From positions 3,782,001-3,846,000 of the forward strand of contig NZ_CP107928.1 in NCBI RefSeq assembly GCF_036030735.1: DNA of 64,000 bases. The letters are read 5' to 3'. The notes beneath the pieces are model-generated. The model saw nothing but the letters and a program-made list of their open reading frames with translations. It was not told the origin of the DNA and did no database searches. Shown one piece after another: positions 45,025 to 54,159 of the stretch. How positions within the stretch are numbered: the first letter of the stretch is position 1; each line of letters opens with the position of its first letter. A program made the position numbers and the translations under genes. The DNA is from Streptomyces sp. NBC_00425 (GTDB lineage Bacteria; Actinomycetota; Actinomycetes; Streptomycetales; Streptomycetaceae).

Positions 45025-45777
45025 CTACTTCACCGGCAGGTGGTAGGCCACCCGGTACCGGTCGGCGGGGATCACCACGTCGGCCGTCTCGACCGGTCGA
45101 CCCGAGGCGTAGTACGTGCGCTGCACGACCAGGACGACATGTCCGGGGACGCCACCGAGGGCGAGCAGCTCCTCGGCGAGGCCGGGTCGCGCGCCCACCT
45201 CCTCCGCGACGTTGTCGACGATGACGTCGATCGCGCGCATGCGCTCCACGACGCCCATGCCGCCGAGCGGCCCCTCCTCGGGCAGCATGACGGGCGTGCG
45301 GCCGGTGACCGCGAGAGGCTCCCACGAGGTGGAGAGCATCATCGCCTCGCCGGCCTCGCGGAAGACGTACCGGGTGCGCATCACGCGGTCGCCGGCCTGG
45401 ATGCCGAGCCGCTCCGCGACGGCGACGCCCGCCTCGGTCTGCTCGCTGCTGGACTCCCACGTGCCGCGCGTGTGCGCCTCGGCCTGCTCCTGCCGGAAGG
45501 GCGTCGCGCCGCTGACCGGCCGGTAGCCGGAGCGGGCGATCCGGCGGGGCACGGGCCGCTCACGCACATACGTGCCCGAACCGGAACGGCCCTCGACCAG
45601 CCCCTCGGCCATCAGCACCTTGCGCGCCTCGAGGGCGACGGTGTCGGAGACGCCGTACTCCTCGCGGATTCTCGCCTGGGAGGGGAGCCGGGTGTGCGGT
45701 GGCAGCGACCCGTCGGTGATCTTCTTGCGAAGATCACCCGCGACGCGCAGATACGCCGGCTGCTCACCGAATGTCAC
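45025..45777 (-). CDS. GntR-family (HutC/UTRA) transcriptional regulator
   Basis: 250 residues from a GTG start. Residues ~8-75 form the GntR winged helix (GSLPPHTRLPSQARIREEYGVSD in two parts); residues ~90-245 are a UTRA effector domain. A metabolite effector is expected, but no metabolic operon adjoins to name it. The 147-bp upstream region contains TTGTACAGACAGCTACA and GATGT-N4-ACATC, which could be its sites. Confidence 0.9.
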   Translation of the reverse strand: MTFGEQPAYLRVAGDLRKKITDGSLPPHTRLPSQARIREEYGVSDTVALEARKVLMAEGLVEGRSGSGTYVRERPVPRRIARSGYRPVSGATPFRQEQAEAHTRGTWESSSEQTEAGVAVAERLGIQAGDRVMRTRYVFREAGEAMMLSTSWEPLAVTGRTPVMLPEEGPLGGMGVVERMRAIDVIVDNVAEEVGARPGLAEELLALGGVPGHVVLVVQRTYYASGRPVETADVVIPADRYRVAYHLPVK

Positions 45778-45924
45778 TGGCCACTCCCATCAGGTTGTAC
45801 AGACAGCTACAGCCTGGCAACCGTGGGTTGAGCCGTGCAAGTAAAGGCCAGAGAATCACTCGATGTGATGACATCTGTCGGTGAAACGCTTCACCCAGGC
45901 ACTTTCTCCCCGCTGAGGGCGTGA

Positions 45925-47271
<1,347 letters not shown>

Positions 47272-47437
47272 TCAGACGGGTCGGGCTGTCGGGCGATGGG
47301 TCGGGCGGGTCGTGCGGTGGGGCGGCACGCAGGCGGTGTCGCGGTCGCCGGGGACGGCCGCCGGGAGCGGGACCGACGTGCGACAAGCTGCGACCGGCAT
47401 ACGGCTGGGCGCATCGTAAGCCCGGGACGAGTCCGCG

Positions 47438-49591
47438 CTACCCGGCGTCCTGCGGCCGGCCGGCGAGCCTGCGCTGCTCCTCCTCAACGATGCGGCGGGC
47501 GAGGCCGTCGTCGGAGACGTCGACCGCGTCCGGCGTCGCCTCCGCCGTGTCGCTGCGGCGGGCGTAGGCGTCGAAGAGCCGGGTCTTGTTCTCGAGGATG
47601 CGCAGCAGCCGCTCGTCCACGCTGTCCGTGACCAGCAGGCGGTGCACCTGGACCGCCCGCACCTGGCCCATGCGGTGCGCCCGGGCCACGGCCTGGTGCT
47701 CCAGGGTCGGCTTGACCTGCGGCTCGCACAGGACGACCACGGACGCGGCCTGGAGGTTGAGCCCGACGCCGCCCGACTCGATCTGGCAGAGCAGCACCGC
47801 GGGTCCCTCGGCGGCCGTGAAGTCGTCCACGAGCCGCTGCCGCCGCACGGCCGGGACATCGCCGGCGATGGGCCCGAACACGGTGTCGCCCACCACGCCC
47901 CGGACCGCGGTGAGGACGTCGCGGAAATAGGAGAACACGACGGTCTTCAGGCCGTTCTCCGTGGCCTCCCCGACCAGTTCGCGCAGCCGCTGGAGCTTCG
48001 CGGACCTCTCGGGGTCGGCGTAGGCGGCCCGACGCATCGCCATGAAGTTCCCCGCCGCGACCGCCGCCCGGTAGGCGCCCTCGTCGGCGGCGCTGAACTC
48101 CTCCCACTCGTCGACGTGGATCAGCGCGGGGAGTTCGGTGAGCACGTCCTTCTGGTTGCGGCGCAGATAGGCGGGGGCGACCGCCTTGCGGAACACCTGC
48201 GGGCCGGCGGCCGCGTAGCTGTCGTGGATCGCGGGGACGAGGTCGGGCTGGAGGCAGCGCACCAGGGCGCGGAACTCCTCGACACGGTTCTCCATCGGGG
48301 TGCCGGTGAGGAACAGGACGCGGTCGCACAGCCCGGTCCACACCGCGACCGAACGGGCGCGCCGGGTCCCGGGGTTCTTGACGTAGTGCGCCTCGTCGAC
48401 GACGAGGAGTCCGGGCGGCGGTCCGCCGTCCGGCTCGGGCAGGGTGTGCAGCACGTCGAAGGTGGTGACGGCGACCCCGCCGCGCTCGCGCCACTCGGCG
48501 TACGCGTCCCACCGGTCCGGGCCGTGCACCGGCACCGCCCGGAGCGTGCTGCGGGCGCGGATCTCCCGGGTCCAGTTGATGAGCACGCCGGCCGGGCACA
48601 CCACCAGGAAGTGGGCGTGGCCCTCGGCCGCCAGGTGGGCGAGCACGGCGATCGCCTGGACCGTCTTGCCGAGTCCCATCTCGTCCCCGAGGACGACCCG
48701 GCGCCGGGCCAGCGCGAACCGCGCCCCGAAGGCCTGGTAGCCGCGCAGGGAGACCCGGCGGTGGGTGTCGTCGAGCGGCTGCGCGTGCACCTGTTCGGCC
48801 ACGTCGGACGGTACGAAACCCTCGGCGGCCGCGGTGTCCGACGGGTGGGCGCAGATCTCCGCCAGCAGGCTGTAGTACTCGGCCGAGCGCACCTCGAAGT
48901 CGACCCACGGCTCGAGCTCGGAGGCAGGTTCGCGCAGCAGGTCGGCGGTGGCCTGCGCGAGGTGCAGCGCCACGCCGGCCTCGGCGGCCTCGGCCGTCAG
49001 CGCGGTCAGTTCGGTGACCGCGGTGCGCGCGGCCTCCCGGCGGGGCCGTCCGGCGAGGGCAAGCCGCAACCGGCCGGTGGCCGGGCGGACCGCGGGCAGC
49101 AGTTCGCCGAGCCGCTTCTCGTACCGCTCGGCGGCGGCCACCGCGCGGGGCAGTTCGGGGCCGGCCGCGACGAGCCGGTACAACGCGCCGACCAGGGCCG
49201 AGGCAGCGGGCTCGGGGTGGTCGACGTCGATCCTGACGGAGACGGTCTCCTCGACCGCGCGGGCGATCTGCCGGGCGGCGGCGAGGACCTGGTCGGCGGT
49301 CTGCGCGCCGACGCCGGGGATCAGCCGGAGCTGGTGCCGGCCGGCCTCGTACACCTCCCGTACCGAGCCGAAGCCGGCCCCCTCGACCGCCGCGAGCCGC
49401 AGCCGTCCCTCGGTGACGTCCTTCAGCCGGGTGAGTGCGATGGACCCGAGTTCCTCGGCGACGAGCGCGTCCCTGAGCGGCGTGTGGGCGGCGCGGACGG
49501 CGTCCACGGCACGGGCGTGGTCGGTCCGCAGCGCGAAAGCGGCGTCGTGCAACCGCATACCGTCCGCATACAGCTCCCCCACCCGCGTCAC
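47438..49591 (-). CDS. SNF2-family DEAD/DEAH-box helicase with helix-hairpin-helix N-terminus
   Basis: 717 residues from a GTG start. A helix-hairpin-helix motif (LIPGVGAQTADQVL, ~85-98) lies in the N-terminal 250 residues. The ATPase motor has Walker A GDEMGLGKT (~303), DEAH (VVDEAHYVK, ~398), motif III LTGTP, and motif VI QAVARAHRMGQ (~633). It translocates on DNA or remodels protein-DNA complexes. Usual partners such as a SWIM-zinc-finger protein or a methylase are not adjacent; a Uma2-type nuclease gene is divergent across 198 bp. Confidence 0.9.
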   Translation of the reverse strand: MTRVGELYADGMRLHDAAFALRTDHARAVDAVRAAHTPLRDALVAEELGSIALTRLKDVTEGRLRLAAVEGAGFGSVREVYEAGRHQLRLIPGVGAQTADQVLAAARQIARAVEETVSVRIDVDHPEPAASALVGALYRLVAAGPELPRAVAAAERYEKRLGELLPAVRPATGRLRLALAGRPRREAARTAVTELTALTAEAAEAGVALHLAQATADLLREPASELEPWVDFEVRSAEYYSLLAEICAHPSDTAAAEGFVPSDVAEQVHAQPLDDTHRRVSLRGYQAFGARFALARRRVVLGDEMGLGKTVQAIAVLAHLAAEGHAHFLVVCPAGVLINWTREIRARSTLRAVPVHGPDRWDAYAEWRERGGVAVTTFDVLHTLPEPDGGPPPGLLVVDEAHYVKNPGTRRARSVAVWTGLCDRVLFLTGTPMENRVEEFRALVRCLQPDLVPAIHDSYAAAGPQVFRKAVAPAYLRRNQKDVLTELPALIHVDEWEEFSAADEGAYRAAVAAGNFMAMRRAAYADPERSAKLQRLRELVGEATENGLKTVVFSYFRDVLTAVRGVVGDTVFGPIAGDVPAVRRQRLVDDFTAAEGPAVLLCQIESGGVGLNLQAASVVVLCEPQVKPTLEHQAVARAHRMGQVRAVQVHRLLVTDSVDERLLRILENKTRLFDAYARRSDTAEATPDAVDVSDDGLARRIVEEEQRRLAGRPQDAG

Positions 49592-49789
49592 GCCGCCCCC
49601 TCACCCGCGCCCCCGAACGCCTCCCATGCTCGCATCGAACGGGACGTCCCGGACCCGGCGGGGGTACGGCAGCGGACGACACACGCCCGGCATATCCGCA
49701 TGTCCGCACCGACGGCCGCCGGAAGAGGCCGGTCCGCATCCGGTGACGATCTCGTGGCCCGCGCCGCACCGAGTCGCTACCGTTGAGCC

Positions 49790-50371
49790 ATGACCGCACT
49801 GCCCGACTGGATGCGCCCACCGCGTGCGGAAGGCTGGTTCGCGGAGGACCTGGACCGCCTCCCCGAGGCGCCACGCCACACCGAGCTCATCGACGGAGCC
49901 CTCGTCTTCATGATGTCGCCGCAGCGAGCCTGGCACGGCCGCCTCGTCACGGCCCTGACCACCACGCTCATGGCACAGGCACCGCCCGGCGTCGAGGTCG
50001 AGCGGGAGATGACGATCCGCCTCGATGCCCGAAACCGCCCCGAGCCGGACCTCTTGCTGACGAACCTGCCCTACGACCCCGACCGCACCTGGTGCGCCCC
50101 GGAGGACGTGAAACTCGTCATCGAGGTCGTCTCACCCGAGTCCGCGCACCGGGACCGCACGGTCAAGCTCCGCAAGTACGCGGAAGCGGGCATCGCGCAC
50201 TACTGGTGCATCGAGGACGAGGACGGGGATCCCGTCGTCCACGTCTACGAACTCGACGAGCCGACCGGTTCCTACGCGCCGGCGGGCATCTTCCGGGGCT
50301 CCCTCACACGACCGGTGCCCTTCGAGATCAGCCTCGACCTCGACAAGCTCACCCCGCCCCGGCGCACCTGA
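49790..50371 (+). CDS. Uma2-family PD-(D/E)XK endonuclease-like protein
   Basis: 193 residues. The Uma2 core is complete: ELIDGALVFM, RPEPDLLL (Asp ligand), LVIEVVSPES (Glu), and KLRKYAEAGIAHYW. The family is abundant in Streptomyces and cyanobacteria; nuclease activity is predicted from fold but biological roles are mostly unknown. It is convergent with the signal-peptidase gene, 13 bp apart. Confidence 0.92.
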   Translation: MTALPDWMRPPRAEGWFAEDLDRLPEAPRHTELIDGALVFMMSPQRAWHGRLVTALTTTLMAQAPPGVEVEREMTIRLDARNRPEPDLLLTNLPYDPDRTWCAPEDVKLVIEVVSPESAHRDRTVKLRKYAEAGIAHYWCIEDEDGDPVVHVYELDEPTGSYAPAGIFRGSLTRPVPFEISLDLDKLTPPRRT

Positions 50372-50384
50372 CCAGGTGTCCTGA

Positions 50385-50858
50385 CTAGGTGTGTTGAGCC
50401 GCGGCGGCCCGCAGGCGGAACAGGACGGTTCCGACGAGCTTGTCCTCGGGGCAGTAGCCCAGCTGCTTGGAGTCCCGGGAGCCCGGCTGCTCGCCCAGGA
50501 GGACGAGCATCCCCGGCGGCACGTGCGTGCCGGGGCACCGGCCGGCCCAGCGCGGCACGGGCTCTCCGGCGACGGCCACGATGCGTTTGACGTACCACGC
50601 GTCGCGCAGGTCCGGCGCCGGGCCCGTGACGGTGTGCCAGCCGTGCTCGGGATGGGGTGCGACGACGACGGCCACCCGGCCCGTGGCGACCCGGCGTCTG
50701 CCGCGGAGCAGCAGGAGCCGGTCGCCGGGCATGAGGGTCGGCGACATGCTGTACCCGCGGACGGTCACGGCCACCAGCCTCCCACGCGCCAGGAACAGGG
50801 CCGCGGCGAGGACGAGGAGCGCCGCCGTGGCGAGGAGCAGCGGGGCCGCCGCCGTCAC
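50385..50858 (-). CDS. S26 family signal peptidase of the cysteine-rich peptide cluster
   Basis: 157 residues from a GTG start that overlaps the exporter stop (GTGA). One N-terminal membrane helix (~5-24) is followed by the catalytic domain outside the cell. The serine motif RGYSMSPTLMPGD (S37), the lysine motif YVKRIVAVAGE (K91) and the C-terminal box GSRDSKQLG are intact, so it should be active. It is short, of the mitochondrial IMP/plasmid TraF kind rather than full-length SipS/LepB. Encoded with an exporter and precursor whose leader ends in an AxA motif, it probably removes that leader after export (inference). Confidence 0.88.
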   Translation of the reverse strand: MTAAAPLLLATAALLVLAAALFLARGRLVAVTVRGYSMSPTLMPGDRLLLLRGRRRVATGRVAVVVAPHPEHGWHTVTGPAPDLRDAWYVKRIVAVAGEPVPRWAGRCPGTHVPPGMLVLLGEQPGSRDSKQLGYCPEDKLVGTVLFRLRAAAAQHT

Positions 50859-52687
50859 CGGACGGTCTCCTCGTAGCCCCGGGCCTGCGTGGTGAAGAGC
50901 TCGGCATAGGCGCCCTGAGCGGTCATGAGCTGTTCATGGGTGCCCGCCTCCCGCACGGTTCCGTCGGCGATGACGACGATGGCGTCCGCGGCGCGGACGG
51001 TGCCCAGACGGTGGGAGACGAGGATGCTCGTCGCGCCCTGACGGAGCGAGGTGAGACGGTCGTGGACGTGACGTTCGGCGACCGCGTCGAGGCCGGTGCC
51101 GGGTTCGTCGAGGATCATGAGATCGCGTTCGGAGCGCATCAGGGCCCGGGCGAGCGCGAGGCGCTGCCACTGGCCGCCCGACAACTGGACGCCGGGGCTG
51201 CTGTCTTCCGTGTCGTCGGGGAAGAACATCCGGCTGAGCATGGTGTCGTACCCGTGGGGGAGGCGGGTGAGGGCGGTGTGGATGTCCGCGTCGTCGGCGG
51301 CGGCACGGATGCGCCCGTGGTCGTGGAGGGAGCCGAGGTCGCCCAGGCCGATGTTCTCGCCGGCGGTGAGGTCGTACTCCATCGGGTCCTGGAAGACGAC
51401 GCTGACCCGCTCGCGCAGCTGGTCAGCGGGGAAGTCCCTGATGTCGATGCCGTCCCAGCGGATGCTGCCCCGCTGCGGGTCGTAGAGGCGGCACAGCAGT
51501 TTGACGAGGGTGCTCTTGCCGGCCCCGTTGAGTCCGACGACGGCCAGGCTGGTGCCGTGCGGGACGAACAGGCTGATTCCGCGGAGGACCCACGGTCCGT
51601 CGTCGCTGTAGCGGAACCAGACGTCCCGGAGTTCGAGGCCCTGGCTCAGGGGCGGCGGGGCGATCGGGGCGGCCGGGACGGGGAGGTCGTCGCGGACCTG
51701 GACGACATGCAGGTAGTGGCTGAACATCAGGGCCGTCTGGTGGCTCTGGGCGATGCACCCCACGAGGCTGATGAGTGCCGTCTGCATGCCGGCGAGGGCC
51801 GCCACGAGGAGGGACACGTCACCGGCGGTGAGGACGTGGACGGCCGCCTGGTGCACGCCCCAGACGAGTGCGGCGGTGGAGACTCCGGCTCCGAGGACGG
51901 CGAGGGCCGTCTCGTAGGTGACGAGGCGTCGGTCGAGACGTTCCTCCTGCCGGTTGATGCTGTCGAGGTCGGTGCGCATGCGCTGCGCGAAGTAGCCGCC
52001 GAGGCCGTAGAGGCGGATCTCCTTCGCCGCTTGGGAGTCCGTGAGGAGCCCTCGGTAGAAGATCTGACGGCGGGCGAGGTTGCTGGTGCGCCAGAACATG
52101 TCGGCGCGATGCCGGCTGTTGGCCAGATGCGCGAACAGGGCCGGCACGGCCGCGACGACGAGGACGGCGGCCAGGGTGGGGCTGACGAGCAGGAGACTCG
52201 TCAGGAAACCCGCCAGGGTGAGAACGCTCTGGACGCCCTGGAAGGTCGCGCCGACCAGTCGTTCGGCCCCCTGCGCACTCTGGACGGCGAGTTGGACGCG
52301 GTCGTGGAAGGCGGGCTGCTCGAGCTTCGACAGACCGCTGAGCCGGTTGACGGCCGTGAGCAGCTCGCTCTGCGCCCGGGTGGAGGTGGCGCGGCGGATG
52401 CGGCCGTCGGCGTAGGAGGAGACGGCCGAGGCTGCGGCGAGGAGGACCGTGAGCAGACCGATGCCGGCCGCCGCCCAGTTGAGGTCCGAGGCGCGGAACC
52501 CCTCCGCGGTGAGGCTGTCGACCACGTACTTGAGCAGCCAGGAAGCCGCCACGGGGGCTGCGCCCGCGATGACGACGGTGGCGACGCGGGCGGCGAGGGC
52601 CCCGGGGCAGGACCGCACCGTGAGGGCGAGGACGGCGCTGAGGCCCCGCACGAAATCGACGGGGCGGGAGGCGGACCGCCCGCTCAT
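50855..52687 (-). CDS. ABC transporter, fused permease-ATPase (peptide exporter)
   Basis: 610 residues. The membrane domain has about six helices (~20-320); the linker FYRGLLTDSQAAKEIRLYGLG resembles exporters of class III lanthipeptide (AmfA/RamA) systems. The ATPase has Walker A GLNGAGKST, signature LSGGQWQR and Walker B LMILDEPGTGLD. No N-terminal C39 peptidase domain is present, so it cannot cleave a leader itself. The start overlaps the thioredoxin-like gene stop (ATGA), and its own stop overlaps the signal-peptidase start. Proposed role: export of the cysteine-rich peptide. Confidence 0.92.
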   Translation of the reverse strand: MSGRSASRPVDFVRGLSAVLALTVRSCPGALAARVATVVIAGAAPVAASWLLKYVVDSLTAEGFRASDLNWAAAGIGLLTVLLAAASAVSSYADGRIRRATSTRAQSELLTAVNRLSGLSKLEQPAFHDRVQLAVQSAQGAERLVGATFQGVQSVLTLAGFLTSLLLVSPTLAAVLVVAAVPALFAHLANSRHRADMFWRTSNLARRQIFYRGLLTDSQAAKEIRLYGLGGYFAQRMRTDLDSINRQEERLDRRLVTYETALAVLGAGVSTAALVWGVHQAAVHVLTAGDVSLLVAALAGMQTALISLVGCIAQSHQTALMFSHYLHVVQVRDDLPVPAAPIAPPPLSQGLELRDVWFRYSDDGPWVLRGISLFVPHGTSLAVVGLNGAGKSTLVKLLCRLYDPQRGSIRWDGIDIRDFPADQLRERVSVVFQDPMEYDLTAGENIGLGDLGSLHDHGRIRAAADDADIHTALTRLPHGYDTMLSRMFFPDDTEDSSPGVQLSGGQWQRLALARALMRSERDLMILDEPGTGLDAVAERHVHDRLTSLRQGATSILVSHRLGTVRAADAIVVIADGTVREAGTHEQLMTAQGAYAELFTTQARGYEETVR

Positions 52688-53235
52688 GCGGTGAGGAGGT
52701 CGAGCGCGGGCAGGGAGCCTTGGCCGATGCCCGTCCCGGTGACGGTCCCGTCGGCGTCGAGGAGGACGAACGAGGGGTGGTGGCGGACGCCGAAGACACC
52801 GGCGGCGGGTCCGTTCGGCGGTTCGGTGGCGGTGAGTTCGGTGAACGGGCCGACCGCTTCGAGCAGGGGGCCGGCTTCGGCGGGCGGCCCGCTGACGACG
52901 GCGACGAGACGGGCGCCCGACGGGGTGTTCGCCTCGGCCCAGCGTTGGATTCCGGGAAGGCTTTCCCTGGTGGGCCCGCAGTCGGGGCGGAGGAAACAGA
53001 TGAGGGCGGGGTGGCCGGCCAGGGTGGCGGCGCTGACTTCGCCCCCGGCGGTGTGCAGGGTGAACGCGGGGGCGCGGTCGCCCTCCTGGACGGCGAGGGC
53101 CGGCGGCCCCGGGGCTGCGGCGGCCGGGGCGGGGGCCATCATGCTGCGCCAGCGTTTGCTGACCGCGACGGTCAGGAGGGCGTTGACGAGGGTGACCGCG
53201 GCGAGAAGGGCGAGGCCGGCGATGGCGTAATTCAC
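52684..53235 (-). CDS. Membrane-anchored thioredoxin-fold protein lacking CxxC (TlpA/MauD-like)
   Basis: 183 residues from a GTG start. One N-terminal helix (~3-24), an Ala/Pro linker, then a redoxin domain (DRAPAFTLHTAGG onward). The active-site position reads RPDCGPTRE: the first cysteine is kept but the second is replaced by Thr. A further Cys lies six residues earlier (ICFLRPDC). It may act as a mixed-disulfide isomerase or chaperone rather than an oxidase. Coupled by ATGA overlap to the ABC exporter. The partner with a full CPSC motif is encoded at 54160-54693. Confidence 0.85.
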   Translation of the reverse strand: MNYAIAGLALLAAVTLVNALLTVAVSKRWRSMMAPAPAAAAPGPPALAVQEGDRAPAFTLHTAGGEVSAATLAGHPALICFLRPDCGPTRESLPGIQRWAEANTPSGARLVAVVSGPPAEAGPLLEAVGPFTELTATEPPNGPAAGVFGVRHHPSFVLLDADGTVTGTGIGQGSLPALDLLTA

Positions 53236-53250
53236 TCTGTGATCGTCCTT

Positions 53251-53787
53251 TCAGCGTTGGCCGGTGCGGGCGGCGGAGAAGAACAAGGCGAGGTCGTCGG
53301 TGAAGACGGCGAGCGTGGTGAGATAGCCGGCGACCGCGACGGCGAGCACCAGTGCCGGCCCGTCGTAGGGGGCGCCGGCGCCCTGGGTGAGGGCGATGAC
53401 GCCGCCGAGGAGCGCGAGCACCGTCAGGGCGGCGTTCCGTGCGACGTGCCAGGGGCCCATGGGCACGGTGGTCCTGCTGCCGAAGCAGGGGCAGCCGGCC
53501 GGGCTGCGACGCCGCATGGTGGTGACGGCGACGACGCTGAACGCGGCGCACAGGGCGGCGGCGACGGCCAGCCCCGCGGTGAGCGTCCGGGGCACGGCGA
53601 GGAGCACGGCGGCGAGGAGTTCGGCCGCGGGCACCAGGACGGCCAGGGCCGGCCGGGCGGCGGCGGGCACGCGCGTGAGGTCGCCCAGCGCCGTGGCGAA
53701 CCGGCGGCGGTCGCGCAGCTTGGCGAGGCCGGCCACGGCCAGCACGCAGATCAGGGTCAGGCGGCAGACGAGCAGCAGGTCGGACAA
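53251..53787 (-). CDS. MauE/DoxX-like redox membrane protein
   Basis: 178 residues if started at TTG 53787 (GGAG six bases upstream); other starts are possible. It has four to five membrane helices: CRLTLICVLAVAGLAKLRDR at the beginning and the MauE-type cysteine pair in AGCPCFG in the middle. MauE together with MauD is needed for disulfide formation in the cysteine-rich small subunit of methylamine dehydrogenase. Here no methylamine dehydrogenase gene is present; the nearest cysteine-rich product is the peptide encoded 120 bp upstream. It probably supplies oxidising equivalents to the thioredoxin-like partners. Confidence 0.8.
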   Translation of the reverse strand: MSDLLLVCRLTLICVLAVAGLAKLRDRRRFATALGDLTRVPAAARPALAVLVPAAELLAAVLLAVPRTLTAGLAVAAALCAAFSVVAVTTMRRRSPAGCPCFGSRTTVPMGPWHVARNAALTVLALLGGVIALTQGAGAPYDGPALVLAVAVAGYLTTLAVFTDDLALFFSAARTGQR

Positions 53788-53829
53788 GGGTGACTCCGGA
53801 GAGAGGGATGCTGGGCCGGCGTGGGCACG

Positions 53830-53862
53830 GGGCGGGCACAGGGCGGGCACAGGGCGGGCACA
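53830..53862. repeat. Three perfect tandem copies of GGGCGGGCACA
   Basis: Eleven-base unit repeated head to tail (53830, 53841, 53852), between the precursor-gene hairpin and the MauE-like start. It reads TGTGCCCGCCC on the transcribed-sense strand. It may be a leader element or simply slippage; no function can be assigned. Confidence 0.85.
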
Positions 53863-53870
53863 GGATGAGC

Positions 53871-53900
53871 TCGGGGCGGGCCGCACGCGGCCCGCCCCGA
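53871..53900 (-). terminator. Perfect hairpin just after the precursor peptide gene (partial terminator/attenuator)
   Basis: Arms of 14 bp (TCGGGGCGGGCCGC and its complement) with a 2-base gap, starting 6 bp after the peptide stop. There is no T-run, so incomplete termination or message stabilisation is likely. That would give more precursor than downstream enzymes, as in many peptide clusters. Confidence 0.8.
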
Positions 53901-53906
53901 GGTGGT

Positions 53907-54086
53907 TCAGCAGTAGTCCCAGCTTCCGCAGCTGATCTTGCAGGCGCCGGTGTAACAGCAGCGACGGCAGCGCTGGGCGCTGGTGCTCCACTCGGTGTAG
54001 CAGTCCGGCGGGCAGCCCGCGTCCGCCACGGCCTTGGGCAGAATCCGCTCGATCAGACGGCCCGCACCGGCCTTCAGTGTGCGCAT
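53907..54086 (-). CDS. Cysteine-rich precursor peptide, 59 residues (candidate disulfide-rich secreted peptide)
   Basis: A small gene with a strong ribosome site (AGGAAGAGGAG, five bases before ATG 54086). The protein has a 23-24-residue basic, amphipathic leader (MRTLKAGAGRLIERILPKAV, then ADAG) without a true hydrophobic signal core. The core has eight cysteines at 25, 29, 40, 43, 44, 49, 53 and 59, including CPPDC, CRRCC and a C-terminal WDYC. A-D-A at 21-23 is a signal-peptidase type AxA site directly before GC. No lanthipeptide synthetase, radical SAM or YcaO gene is nearby, while two thioredoxin-like proteins and a MauE-like protein are, so disulfides rather than thioethers are expected. 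Eight cysteines allow four disulfides. I recognise no named homologue. Confidence 0.85.
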   Translation of the reverse strand: MRTLKAGAGRLIERILPKAVADAGCPPDCYTEWSTSAQRCRRCCYTGACKISCGSWDYC

Positions 54087-54159
54087 GGTTCTCCTCTTCC
54101 TGTGGGGATGGGATGTGCGTACTCCGCGGTGCGGCCACGGTCCGCGGCCGCACCGGGGC

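Noticed and set aside
52688..53839. N-terminal extension of the ABC exporter frame to 994 codons
   Set aside because: It overlaps the redoxin and MauE-like genes in another frame and is Arg/Pro/Ala-rich nonsense; ATG 52687 has the ATGA overlap.
53830..53862. Short repeats resembling a CRISPR or iteron array
   Set aside because: Units are directly adjacent without spacers and only three copies; no cas or rep gene nearby.
53907..54086. Lanthipeptide or thiopeptide reading of the Cys-rich peptide
   Set aside because: No LanM/LanB/LanC/LanKC, YcaO or radical SAM gene in the cluster; redox proteins point to disulfides instead.
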